From: Icerya purchasi
Lineage: Eukaryota > Arthropoda > Insecta > Hemiptera > Monophlebidae
Length of the DNA stretch: 64,000 nt
Assembly: GCA_039619475.1 (NCBI GenBank)
Contig: CM077116.1
Span: forward strand, 106,065,164-106,129,163
Direction: 5' to 3'
Below the pieces are notes generated by a model. The model did not search any database, was not told the DNA's origin, and was given only the letters and a program-made list of their open reading frames with translations. The first letter of the stretch is position 1; each line of letters starts with the position of its first letter. The position numbers and the translations under genes were made by a program. Positions 12,166 to 24,467 of the stretch are shown piece by piece.

Positions 12166-13465
12166 ATTTAATTATTTGGGATATAATTCAGTATTTTTTT
12201 CGTAGTAATGCAATACACTGAATATGCCATATTTTAAATCACTACACAGTACAGAGGAATAAATTGTAATCAAATTTCTATTTCATTAAAATTCTGTATT
12301 ATATACATGTATTACGACGCTGTGTTTATAAACATTTTACAAGAATTAACCTACAAATAGAATCTGCACACGGCATCTCTAAATACTGCAGAAATTACAA
12401 TAGCAGCAAAAATTGTTAAATTATGCCGTTAATTCTAATACATTAAAATACCAGTTCCAATATGTAAACAATCTCTGTTAAAATAAGAAATTTCCGCATT
12501 AAGTTACAAATCAAATGTTGCCGTATTTTCCTCAATTGCCATAGAGACCAGCTATTGCAAAATTTATATTGTACATCTAGGTTTTTGCATTTTCAATTTT
12601 TAGTTTCATTTAAAAGAAAGTAAAAATGCGGTTCAAGTGGTAAAAATTCCTAATTTAATTTATAAATATTACGTACCTTTTAAATCTTGTATTGGACATT
12701 AATCGCGTGTAACAAGCGTTTTTCCATTACATTAATTTCAATTTTCATAATTAAAATTAAAGCAGTTAAGGCGGTGTTTTATAGCAAAGCCATTACAATT
12801 GTATGAACATGTTATTTCAATACGACGAATAGGGTACCGCACATTTCAGGTGACGTTTTAAATTCACTGCGAAGATTTTTAATAAAGTAACGTTAAAATT
12901 GCACGATTTATAATTTTCATCGGAATCGGAAAGATTTTTTTCTAACCGCTTTTTGTAATAGATTTTCTCTACACTCTTTCCTCGCTATGTCTATCCTACT
13001 TTGCTAAAATCCGGAAGTGACCTCAATAGCGAACAACTTGGCATTTTCCTGTGAAATCAAATTTATACTAAAGACTTGTGTACTAAAGCGTAACTGGCGC
13101 GCCAAAACAGTTTGGCAAGTGGGTCGGTGTATTAATGATTTGAACGACTCGCGGTATTCGTATATCGAAATACATATGTTACCAGGTAGTAAATTTTGGA
13201 TATTGAAACTATTAAGCAGATAAGTGTTGAATAAAAACGACCCATTCGATTGCAGACTAGACCATTTACAGCCGATGACGTAAACGTTAAACGCATCTTT
13301 TTATTTTTAGCATCGTCGTCCCCGACAGAATTGTTAACGGGTATTTCGATTGCTACGTTTAAAAAAGTTTATATTCTAGTGATAAATCTTCAGTGAGCTC
13401 TTGTCGGCGGCAGTAACAAATCGAAACAATCGTATAAATTATACAAAATCGATCATTGGTTTTAA
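12166..13465. other. Noncoding stretch after the CR1-like LINE
   Basis: It probably contains the 3' untranslated end of the LINE for the first one or two hundred bases (AATAAA-type words near 12250 and 12300), but no tail is visible. The rest has no supported gene; the frame at 13017-13223 shows no family motif. Confidence 0.4.
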
Positions 13466-13730
13466 AAGTAAAGTAAGTCCCATACCTTTGATAAGATATC
13501 ATGGATTGTGAAGTTAATCTTTCCATAATGGTACTAAGTCCAACACAGCACTAATGAGAGTAGGGGGGCCAGTTCCTTTCTCTCGGCCGCCTTTACTTTC
13601 CCAGATTTCTCTGGCACCCAATTATTTCAGGCTGAGTAAACCTAGGAGCGATTTTGATCTGGAACGAGGCAAGTCTCGAACCCGTCTCCTCTGGTTTAGT
13701 AGTCAAGCGCCTTAACCACTAGGTTACAGA
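13466..13730 (-). mobile_element. SINE family 1, copy 3 (tRNA-derived, near full length)
   Basis: On the minus strand the head contains TAACCTAGTGGTTAAG (box A region, 13711-13726) and the best preserved box B, GGTTCGAGACT (13672-13682), about 40 bases apart. The body shares GGGAAAGTAAAGGCGGCCGA, CTTAGTACCATTATGGAAAG and the end word TATGGGACTTACTTTACTTT with the other copies. It is about as long as copy 2. The 3' tail seems to be a short repeat of an ACTTT-like unit. No clear target duplication. Confidence 0.85.
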
Positions 13731-14600
13731 TAAAACAAATTAATTTCGAGCGCTGAATTTGGATTGCTAAACCGGGGAATTTTTAAAATTTACAGTCAAT
13801 AATTAAACAGAACATTCGAAATATTATTCTTAAAGGAATTTAGTGGATAAGCGTTCAGCTTATTATTATCGTTGCAACCGATAAAGCTGCTAGGGGAATT
13901 TATCCGATCTTTCAATATGGCGACAGAAAGATTTTCTAACGATTGAAATAACGTTAACGGTGCCATTACAATTTTAAGTCAGTTCGAAAAGTTGAATATA
14001 CTATCGACACAGAGCAGCGGTACAAAAAGCAATAAAAACGAAAGTTCAAAAGTTCCGGGAAATACCAAAATTTTTCTATCGGGATGAAGAAGGCAACAAC
14101 GCAAACGCGTGTAAAACCGGATAAAAAACACAAATTACAGCTATATTCGCCCTGGAAATGGACACCCGAAGAAGCAAATGTTCGCAACTTATTTTCAGGA
14201 CATAATAATGAAACGATGGGAGTTCGCTGAATTACACAAAACATCATTATTATTCGGAAAAATGTTTATTCGGTTTTCGACCACCATTCCATTATGCGAG
14301 AATCAGTTTGATTCGTTTCCTAACATCGAAGACCATTTAGGAATTAGCTAGAGGGTAACGGATTTTACCTGTCTTCTACGGTAACTTGTCGAGAGTAATA
14401 ATGCAAGGTAGCCATTTTGAAGAACTTTGTTTTTTTAAAAATATTTTTAAAATTTCCAGGAGGAACCGAAACTTTACTTTCAAGTAAATAACCACGCTTT
14501 TAGTTGCCTTAACGCAATCTGTTCAATGCGTTTCAGTAGTTTGTCGCTGAAAAGAGGGAAAAATGAAGATGATCAAAATGGTACACAGCAATACTTACTG
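13731..14600. other. Noncoding stretch
   Basis: No gene seen. The 93-codon minus-strand frame at 13966-14247 has no recognisable family motif. Confidence 0.4.
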
Positions 14601-14985
14601 TTTAGGTTTGTTTAAAAATACGAAGACGCTTCAATAAGTAAACGGAAAAAGTGGCATAAAAAATGTAAAAATTCGTGTATTTCAAGAATATCTCATTTGC
14701 CAACATAATCCTCTTTTACGTTAACAGATGTTTCCCACTTCGATATCCAATTGCGTATACATTTTTCATAGAACTCTTTAGGTTAGCTACGGAGCCAAGT
14801 TTCTTCTGCGAAATTTTTTCCTTTTAAAAGCGTTTTCAGGGGTTTGAAAAGAAGAGGTAGTCGCACAGCGCTAAATAAAGACTGTATGGAGGGTGCAGTT
14901 ACCCATTTTTTCTGGAACGTCTTGCGTTACGTTGGCGCTATGAGCGGGTCATTGCCTTGCTGGAAGAAGACCCATTAAAATGAAC
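14601..14985 (-). pseudogene. mariner transposase, C-terminal remnant
   Basis: Minus-strand translation from about 14985 gives WVFFQQGND, then RLPLLFKPLKTLLKGKNFAE, EFYEKCIRNWISKWETS and VNVKEDYVGK, with a stop near 14695. This order is typical of the last third of a mariner transposase: the region around the last two catalytic acidic residues, the phenylalanine/lysine-rich stretch, then a Trp-rich tail ending in a DY motif. The catalytic residues are not intact (the usual HD..RPH and PCD segments are changed) and in-frame stops lie near 14930 and 14810. A word at about 14604-14625 (TTTAGGTTTGTTTAAAAATA) resembles a mariner terminal repeat and may mark the 3' end. The N-terminal two thirds are missing. 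This is not the missing half of the 62.8-63.2 kb mariner, which is far away. Confidence 0.75.
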
Positions 14986-15392
14986 TGAAAAAACAAAAAA
15001 CAACTTAATCCTAAATTACAAGTTTATACTACTAATGCCAGGTCAAAGAAAAAAAGAAAGACTGAATATTCGCATTCCCTCTTTCCAACCATAGCCCCTC
15101 GCTGCTGTGTTGAAACTGTCTTGATCACTTTAAATTCTCCCAAGAAGGTTCTGTCAGGTCATTTATTCAGGATGTGTTCCATAAGTCGAACTCAGCGTTA
15201 TCGCTAAACCTTCACTTTGGCCACCAATCCGTGTTCGTTTCGTATGCGATTTAATCATATTTATGATTCTCTTGAAAGCTAAAACTTTTTTGTCTGCTAT
15301 GTCGATGAATTCTTTTCTTCTGCGTTCTATTTCCAACGCTATACTTATTCCACTAAACTCTTCCTTCATTCTCACCCTCACAAAGCTTGACA
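14986..15392. other. Spacer between mariner and Jockey-like relics
   Basis: No supported gene. An 83-codon minus-strand frame (15163-15414) overlaps the start of the LINE homology, has no motif I know, and is probably chance. Confidence 0.4.
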
Positions 15393-17755
15393 AGCGATTA
15401 TGAAAACCGAGCATTATGAACGTATCTTAAACCACCTTGGTAATCGTTTCATTTTAGTAGGTGATTTCAACGCCAAAAATACAGCCTGGGGATCGTGAAT
15501 TACACGTACGGAAGGCAAAAGATTCCTTGAAGCTATTAACAAGACCTGTAGTAATATTATGTCAGGAAACAGACCCACTTATTGGTCTGCTGACAAGCGC
15601 AAGAAATCGGACCTTTTTGATTTATTTATCGTTAAAGGAATTGGGACCTCTTATTTAGAGATAGAGAATGTAAAACACAATCATAAAGAAAGAAAGGAGG
15701 AGAATTCTGGTCAGTAAGTATACTGACTGGGATTTATTTCGTGAAGAAATCAACTGATGGCTAGACCTGAGGGTACCGCTTAAGACTACACTAGATGTGG
15801 ATCTAAACGTGCAGCGCCTTACCGAAAGTCTGCTACTGCTGCTACTCCGCCTTCCAAATGCAATGCATCACAAGTAATAACGTATCCCCTTTTAATATGT
15901 AAAATGATTGCAGAAATAAGGAGAGCACGGCGTGTTTGGCACAAATTCAGAAATCCGCAGGATAAAAATACGTTTAACAACGTAAATAATCGTCTCCGTA
16001 GGATGATAACTGATATTAAACGCAAATCGTTTACAGCATATCTTGAAGGATTAAGTCTCTCAACTGATAAAAACTACTTTCTTTGGAAAGCTACGTATAG
16101 GCACTTAACCGTATTCCACCTATTCTAGATAAGAACAACACGTGGATCAGAAGTGAGGCTAAAAAAGCGGAATTGTTTGCTCGGCATCTATTCCAAGTAT
16201 TTCAACTGCATGAAACAGCTCCAGTGATAACACCCGTAGTCTGTTTTCAAAGGAATAATGTCATTAAACGATTCTCTTCGTTAAAGATAACGCAAGAAAT
16301 CGATAAACGCCTAAATCCGAAAAAATCTTCTGGAATAGATGAGATTCCACCCCGTGCTTTGAAAGAACTGCAACGAAAAGCCATGGTCCTGCTTGCATAT
16401 ATATTCAATGCTGGCATGAGGCTAGAATATGTACCAACTGCTGTTAAAGTGGCTGAAGTTATTATTATGTTAAAGAAACCGGGTAAGCTAGATAGTCCAA
16501 TTTCGTTACTAACATCCATCGCTAAGCTTTACGAATTATTGACTTTCCAGATCATCAGTTCGATTTCAGAGATGCAACTATCGATCAGGTCCATAGACTA
16601 GTACAAATTATTGAGAAAACTTTTGAAGAAAAGAAGTACTGTTCAGCTGCCTTTCTGGATGTTGCCCAGGCGTTCGACAGAGTGTTGCTGGAGACCTTAT
16701 TGAAAAAAAAATTATCAACCTCTTACCGGGTAACTTCTGTCGCCTGCTTACTTCTTACCTGTCGGGCAGGCAGTTCTGGGTAGCGCAAGGAGAGGCAAAA
16801 TCATCATTTTACGCGATACAGGCAGGTGTCCCGCAAGGAAGCCTGCTGGGGCCATTACTGTATTTGCTGTATACATGTGATATGCTCATCGATGAACTAT
16901 AGCCATGTTTGCAGATGATACGGCTATCTTGGCTGTAAGTGATAGTCAATCGAATGCAAATGATAGTTTACAGCGCGCCTTAAATCGTTTCGCTGCATGG
17001 GCGCAAAGCTGGCGTATTAAGTTAAACGAAGCAAAATCGCAGCACGTGCTGTTTACGCTGAGGCGTGCAGATCCTTCAAGTAGAATTTATTTAAACAGTC
17101 AGTCAATTCCACAGAATGATTCTGCCAAATATCTCGGCATGTACCTGGACTCCCGGCTTTCATGGAATATCCACGTGAAGATGAAGAGGAAGCAGATTAA
17201 AAAAGTATATATCAATTATATTAGCTTATCGGTAAGAATTCGCCTCTTAACGTTTACTACAAGCGCCTCCTCTACCAGCAAATTATTAAGTCCATCTGGA
17301 CATATGGAATAGGATTATGGGGATGCATGAAAAAATCCAATTACAATAGAGAATACAAGCTCAGCAGAGTATCATCCTTCGAGCAATCGTTAATGCGTAT
17401 CGTTACGCTCACAATGATGATATTGATCGAGATCTTGGAGTCAAACCAGTCAGCGGAGTAATTAAAGATTTCGCGACTGCCATGAGAAGCGGCTTCGTCA
17501 GCTCAGCAATCTTGAGGCGGTTCGACTTCTAATTATACGTGAGGATATACAGCGTCTAAAGCGACTCAAACCACAGGACTTCTCTTAGTTACTAATTTAT
17601 TAAGTTATCTATTCTAAAGGCTTTGGTTACAGGACTAACTGACCTCGCACATGTTAATTTTACATTAATTTATAATTATAATTAGCAATTATTTAACTTA
17701 CTAGTTAAGATTTTGCTTAAAAAATAAATTAATTAAAAAAAAAAGAAAAAACTAG
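15393..17755 (+). pseudogene. Jockey-like LINE ORF2 relic with poly(A) end
   Basis: A 5'-truncated non-LTR retrotransposon. It opens inside the endonuclease (NRFILVGDFNAKNTAWGS, about 15445-15495, holding the conserved GDFN), followed by SADKRKKSDLFDLFI. Next is the basic linker (IRRARRVWHKFRNPQDK, then YFLWKATYRHL, about 15910-16100). The RT follows: NPKKSSGIDEIPPRAL (about 16312), AAFLDVAQAFDRV (about 16650, first catalytic Asp), QAGVPQGSLLGPLLY (about 16820), MFADDTAILAV (16903, catalytic DD), AKYLGMYLDSRLSW (about 17127) and WTYGIGLWGC (about 17300). Coding similarity fades near 17590, and the copy ends in A(10)GA(6) at 17735-17751. There are several frameshifts (near 15700, 16110, 16500, 16710, 16900, 17270) and a stop at about 15496 right after WGS. 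The linker and the YG..LWGC motif place it with Jockey elements. Dead copy. Confidence 0.85.
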
Positions 17756-18340
17756 CCTTTGCGTAATTTTATAGACTTTTCCCGACTTTCATTCTGGGGG
17801 CTCTATGTCCGCGCGTGAATATTGGCGGTAGTTTTTTCATACCTTCACTGAGATTTTCTGTCGACATAAGCAAGCACGATGTTTCACAGCACTGGCAGGC
17901 AATCCGCTCTGGTTGTCTCTGCTACCATTTGCATCGCTGAATTTTCATTATTCTTGCTTGCACACGCCAAATTAATAATCATTGTTTAATACGCACTGCG
18001 CATTACGAGGCCCAACATAATCGAAAAATACGAGATCACAACAAATATTTCACAGTTACTTCGTGATTCTGAACATGCGATGGAAAATAAATTTTATAAA
18101 TTACGCGGTCTTTATGTTTCTTATTAAAAATGATTTAGATGCAATTATATTTTTTACTCAAAAGTGTACACCGGTCAGCGGTTGTCCGATCGAGTACCGA
18201 CGCATATCGACAAGCGTGGACCGATTTAAAATAAAAGTAGAAAAAATCTCTTCAGAAAAACTATTAATCTAACAAACGTAATTTATATAAAATATTATCA
18301 ATGTTTTTCACCGCGGAAACGTATAGTTTGAAAGTAAAAC
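17756..18340. other. Noncoding stretch
   Basis: No gene or repeat recognised between the Jockey-like poly(A) end and the SINE tail at 18341. Confidence 0.45.
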
Positions 18341-18482
18341 GTTTTTTTTTTTTTTTTTTTTAAATTCTTTTTTTTCTATTTAGGCTCGTCAAGTATGGAC
18401 ATTAATCCAGTGCAGGTGATGCGGATTCGAACTAGATCCTACTTGAATGAAGCGTCATTGTCTAACCAACTACGGCACGGTA
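18341..18482 (-). mobile_element. Second SINE type, tRNA-like head with poly(A) tail
   Basis: On the minus strand there is a tRNA-like segment with a box A-like TAGTTGGTTAGA (18461-18472) and a good box B, AGTTCGAATCC (18423-18433), about 39 bases apart start to start. It is followed by a short unique body and an interrupted poly(A) (plus-strand T runs at 18342-18361 and 18367-18376). The T-arm does not pair well, so it is not an intact tRNA gene. It shares no body with SINE family 1. A decayed tRNA pseudogene with an adjacent A-run is the alternative. Confidence 0.5.
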
Positions 18483-21400
18483 TTCGAATAATATTTTTAA
18501 AAATTAGCTACGAAATTTTAAAAAAGTTCATAGCTCTTTCTGTAACAGCCTATAAGGTTGATATTTTTTTTTTTTTTTTTAATCGGCGCCTTAAAAACAT
18601 ACAACACCCGAATTTTAAATTAAAAAAACGGTGAACTTGAAATATCATTATCGACATTAGTTTATACAAATATATAAATTGAAACAAAAATAACCCCAAA
18701 CTTCCATAGCGCCATTTATAAGCGCATCTGACAGACTGAAATATTAACCTTCAATCATTATTATAAGGTTTTTGAACCAATATGCAGAATATTAATGGTG
18801 TATAGAAGGATTTCATCTATCCGTATTATGTCACTCAAGAAGTACTTGCACTAAAAATTGAAATTGAAATATTAAAAAGGAAAAAATAAGACTTCAAAAT
18901 TAGCTCTTATAATTTAAAAAGAAATGTCTCTATAAAAGATAATTCGAACATATGTTTATTCTTAAACAACGGTTACTTTTTCAACAACTAAGAGCCTACG
19001 TTTAAATGTGTATACTATTAGAATTAAATACTGGTCTCCGATGTTATTGGCTCACATAAAAGCGAGTTATTGTTATACTTCCATTTTAGAAATTATATCT
19101 AATAAGTATTAACGTTGTTTATAAATGTAATATACCGTTTTAAGTATATTACTCTGAATGCTTTTTTTATGGAATTTCGCTTCTTTTTAGTGAATCGTTT
19201 TTTGTTTTTTTTTTGGGACTTTTGGAGAAAATTTCAAAGTCGTCATTGTTCGGCAAAAAAGCAATTTTATGGCGCCGAGATTTATGGACCGCTGCGAATT
19301 ATTCGCGTAAGTCGTGGAAATGGTATGGAAATGTTTTAATTTTGCAAAACACAAACGGTAGTTTTTATTTACGGAAATGGTACACGTGTAGACGGATGAG
19401 AAAAATTCTGGCCTTCCTTAACGTTCTGCCTAATTAATTTGTACGGCGATTTCTATATAAATTAGTCGGTTAGGACACGAGCGAGGAGAGGGGGGGGGCG
19501 TATTTAATTAGGCCATTTTGCATCTTCGTCAGTAGGCAGCGAGTAAAAAGGGCCAGGGCCGCAAAGAACTTTGAAAATGTTGCGCATTTAAATTAGACGA
19601 GCGAAATTTGTTTCTTAGTCGGCGGAAGCAGTCGGCAAAACGATATTAAAATTTATGGCCACTTATTTTCTTACATGAGCGATTATTCAAAGGCCACTCT
19701 ATAAGCGAATCCTTTATCCCGGGCAGCGGCGGTGGCTTTTACTTTTGCGCTCATACGTATTCGACCATACGGAAAGTTTCCGAGTTAATTTATAACTATC
19801 ACACATGGCAGCAGTGAGAATGTGTCAAGGTTTACCAGTAGCCGGGCACGCGGCTAACTCCGGTTTTGGCTGTTCTACTTCGGCGCGCTGCTTTGAATAA
19901 ATTCTAAATATCCTGGCCAGATGCACTTTTTGCCAGCGACCGAACAAGCACCAGTTGTACCACTCAAAACTCCGGCCCGTATTAGAAAATTAAGCCAATT
20001 CTCCACATCCAATTCCGTCTTCGCCGCCACCGGAGCAAACCGTAAATGTCTCTGAAAGTATCTATCCCCTATACCACCGCGCTATATAATTAATCCGCTT
20101 CTGCATCTTCTTTCAGTCTCTAACCGAAGCCCATGTTTCCTCACTTCGTCATGGTGCGCCTGCCGCTTTGTCGAATAAGCCTATTCGAGAAATGTATTCC
20201 GTTTATATTCTAATCTGCTTACCGCTCCATCTGTATGATGTACCAGTTAAAAGCTCTGTTAACCTTTTATACCGTTAAATGGATTACCTTTAACCCGGCT
20301 AATTAGAAACAAAAGACTGGCAAACGGTTTCCCATAGATCCTTATCGCTACCAGCTTACGGCATTTAATAGTACTCTCTTTCCATCTGTCGATTATCAGT
20401 TGCAACACAGAGCAGCGCTATTTCACCGGTACAGATTATGTACAGTTATTACTATCTCGTTTTCGCAAAAACAATGAAAACTACGCCACAGCAAAGTAAA
20501 TTGCAGAGTCGTTTTTAAAATCGAATAATTATTTTACTGTAAAATTTATCCTCATTGGGCAGATGGCATCTCGGTAGATTTATTATTATTGTCAGGCCAT
20601 TTTTGTTTCGGTTTTTTAGATCGCATCGGTTCTTAATAATACCGATTTTCGATCAATCACCGGATTTAAAAAAATAAATCATCCGTCGATCACCTTTTTA
20701 GGCACGTTATGTGTTTATTTTTGATCTATTCAGTATTCTTTTTTTACTCCGCCTTTTGTTCATAATTTAACAGCGAAGCAGTCTGTTTTTTCGGTATATG
20801 TATTATAGGAATTATTACACTGCAAAATAACCGAAGGAAGCACAAATAAATATACACGACACAGCGCATGCGTACATTGTTCAACGAGATGAATTCTATA
20901 CGAAAGGTATTTTAGACATTTTACGAATTGCGATTTCTTCTTTTTCCTTTACCATGTCTACTCACGGCCAAACTGTTATGTCTCAGTTTCTAGCTACATC
21001 CGTTAGTTTTAGAATATGTTAAATTTCAGTTATGATTTTTAAAAGAACAAAAAAATCTCCTCCGTAAATAACGTGATTTTTTGATTTAGTTAAACTCTTT
21101 TTTATGGTTACATTCAAATAAACGTGTGATTTTCCGTAGTGTTATATGCAAACACTACTGCGACTTCGCTTTCATATTATTTTCGAGTCAAAAACGAATC
21201 GTATTTAAAATGAATTTATTTGCGATGGTAAGGAGAGAGAACATTATTATTGGCTAGTGATACAAAGAGTAATTTTTTTTCCTTTTTCTTTATCTAAATT
21301 GAGAATGCCGACGATGAAGAACCTCCGCTCAGAAACAATTAAAGAAGATAAACGGAATAGTACTATATGCGGTCAAGAACTGACAGAAAGAAAGGAAGAA

Positions 21401-22239
21401 AAAGCTGGGGAAAGATAAAAGGAAATGGTAAGATATAAGTTTGTACAATAAGAGCTAGGTAGCTCGGGGGATAAGAAATTAGAATAAGAAATGGCGCGTT
21501 CTGTCGAGAGGGATGGTCATTCAAAAGAGGATATGGTTAGCATCACAAATAATTTCGTAGTTAGGATGATGGACAACACCTCAATTTGGGCAGTGTGTTA
21601 AGAGAAACCGAAAACGTGAAGAGGGCAGGAGGCTTAAGACGCGAATGAATAACACGTTAGCGTTACGACAAAGTGTAAAGGAAATCGTAAAACCAGGGTA
21701 TGGCAGGAAGACGACTCGGCTGGATGGATAGGTAGAGGGAAAGATTGTCAGAAAAGGAAGGAGCGTAGATGTCTGGCCAGTATATAGAAATTTTTACATA
21801 GAGAAAGTAGAAATTTTAGATAAACAGCGGCGGGAAGATGCAGCAGCCAGAGCCGCTAAAGTTTCGCTAATCTGCAACGACTGACCCTACTTTTATTTTT
21901 TCCTGTACACTTCCTCCTCATGCAAATGATTAAGTATAATATAGTCCGGTATAATGGTTTAAAGGATTATAGAAAAAAAGTAAACTATGGATAGCGACCT
22001 TATTATTAAATAGCAACAATATATTGAAAAAAATCATACTAAATAAAAGAAGAGAACTAATTTTAAAATGTGTGGTAATATTATTACGGGTTTCTTGAAA
22101 ATGACCAACCGACTTTAAAATTTACTCCAAAAGCTCAATAAAAACGGACCAACAAGTAAAAAACACGATAAAAGATAATCTTATTCTTCTTAAAATATAC
22201 TCTTAACGGAGATATTTAAAATTCATATCTTAATTAGAG
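18483..22239. other. Intergenic stretch, no gene recognised
   Basis: No host gene or element is supported. The part from 19400 to 20500 is richer in CpG and pyrimidine-rich words than its surroundings. From about 21600 to 21886 the plus strand can be read for about 90 codons with one stop (RRLKTRMNNTLALRQSV, then VWPVYRNFYIEK and ICND before a stop at about 21886). I do not recognise it and purine-rich composition may explain it. Poly(T) runs lie at 18565-18580. Confidence 0.4.
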
Positions 22240-22385
22240 TCGCGGTGGTACACCAAATTCACATTACAACAATTAAAAAAACATTTTAGATAAGTATAAC
22301 AATACAATCGTCCGCCTTCAAGTACCGGAAACATCTTTAATGCGCGGTTTCTTAATTGGCCTAATTTGAATTTGGTGCACCGAGA
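22240..22385. repeat. Inverted repeat pair, possible short MITE
   Basis: The left arm at 22240-22266 (TCGCGGTGGTACACCAAATT, then CACATTA) matches the reverse complement of the right arm at 22362-22385 (TCTCGGTGCACCAAATTCAA, then ATTA) apart from a 2-base gap and a few changes. The loop is about 95 bp. Size and form suit a small non-autonomous DNA element, but no second copy or target duplication was found here. Confidence 0.4.
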
Positions 22386-24467
22386 TGCTAATAAGCATTA
22401 ATGCTGTTTAAGAATAATCATCGGCATTATATTTTATTGTTTAATGTATTATCTTTTATCGAGTAATTATTTTCGAAGTACATTTTTATTCAATTTTTTA
22501 ATAATAACTTTTAACTATTTTACTTTACAACCTTTAGCATTAACAGTTTTGAGTGATGATAAAGCCAACCTAAAATACTGTTACTTGCTGCACTCTGTAA
22601 AGAAACTGCGTATTAACTTAAAGCTAAAGCGATGATCGATACAGCAACGAAAAAGGAATAGGAAACATTGCCATGGGTTACAAAAGAAAAAAAAAAAATT
22701 ACCGACCATGCCATGGTTTGATAGAGTACAATATTACATAGCGTAGTATATAAGTATGATTAAGAATTGGAAATAATTTAACTCCCGTTCATTTGGCAAA
22801 GATAAAAAAGTAATAAGCAAGAACAAATGCGAAAAATGCGATGAAGAAGCCTGTATCTTCTCATATTCAGATGCAATTTATCACAGATAGAACCGAATTA
22901 ATCAAAAATATAATACAGATAATAATAGTATATCTTCAAACGTTCACTCAATAGTATCGTGTCCTACTGCTGAAATAAGTAAATATCTATATAAATTCAT
23001 TAAGAAGAACCGGTTTAGGATATGGAACAAAATAAAAAAAGAAGAAGAAGGAAAAAAGAAAAATTAAATAAATTTAAAGCCCCCCCCCCCCGCAAAAAAA
23101 ACGAAAAAAAAGAGGCTCAAGAATGTTGTCAGCAATCAGTTTATAAATCGCGCTTTGAAGATTTCAAATTCACCAGCTTTATTCGAAAACTAACCTCGAC
23201 AAAAATAATATTTCAAGTCACTCGGGTTCGTTGTCCCTTTAATTTTAAAATTTTGATTGTTCTGATTTTCCCTGTATCTCGATGAAAAGTTCTGGGCTAA
23301 TTTTTGTGCGGCTATATTAATTAAAGGAAGAGAACATCACCTTTAAGGGGACTCCCCTTTACATTTTTTTTATATGACTATCGAGTATCAGCATTTACCG
23401 GTATCCTTCGGTAATTATACGGAACGTAGTTTTTAATAGACAAAGAATCATCCGATTGTCACTCCTCATGGTCAGAAGTCGTGCACAACAATATAAAGAA
23501 GTCATATTTCCGTCACTAATGAGAAATGGCGCTGCGGGGATTTCAATTTTCTCTATTCGAATCTGCACATTCCGAACGCAAACTGGCACTGATAATATTT
23601 CAAGGTTTCTGTCCGGTTACATTAAAACGTTAGTTTTCTTCGCAAGCTATGTTCCCATGGTAAATATTGTTTATCTGGGGATATATTTTCATCTGATGCG
23701 AAAAGTAACTGCATATTAGACGATTTTATTCGTCGTTTATTGTAAATCAAATCAAATATTTTACACACGCGCATGAGAATTTATATTTTCGGTGTGCCGT
23801 TCACAATATTTCATCTATGAAAATAGCTCGCATAATAATAATACGATTGAACAGCTTTTTGAATTTAAAAAACTGCAATCGGAAATCACGGTGTCCAACT
23901 GTGAATGCGTTTGTGGCGTAAATTTAAACTTTCGCACGTAAAATGGATGATTTCGTAAATATGAAAGTTTCTAGCGCACAATTAACATGAAAGAGGCCGA
24001 TATTTCGAAAAGAGAAATGAGAAAATGTTAAATATGTTTCGATGAGGTTTAAACGATATCACAAATTATTTCGCCTGATTAGATTACTTTTTCCTCTTTC
24101 GAAATATAGCACAACAGCCATAGAGCTCCTCTATTAATTTGCAATGTTACGTGTGTTTCAACTGCAACAGACTACGCAGTGAATGAAAACCGTTTTATTT
24201 TTTAGTATATTTTAAAATATGGACCTTTTAAAGTTTAATCGTAGTCACTAAAAAAAAATTATGAAAGCCTACATTAAACCACCTTTCCCAGTTGTACTGA
24301 AATTAATAACTTTACAGCACAATGAAGATCGCATGTGGCTAATATTAAATAAAAAAAGGTCGGAATAGTTTTAAAAAGCTCATAGGTTTACTAGCCGGTC
24401 ATTTAAAAGGTATGTCTGAAGATGTGAAGAGACCTACATGTATGTGGAATTCATGTATGGCTTGGGC
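22386..24467. other. Intergenic stretch, no gene recognised
   Basis: No supported gene. Low-complexity runs include a lysine-type A/G-rich patch and a C(10) run near 23081-23091. The frames at 23022-23285 and 23395-23719 show no family motif. Confidence 0.4.
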
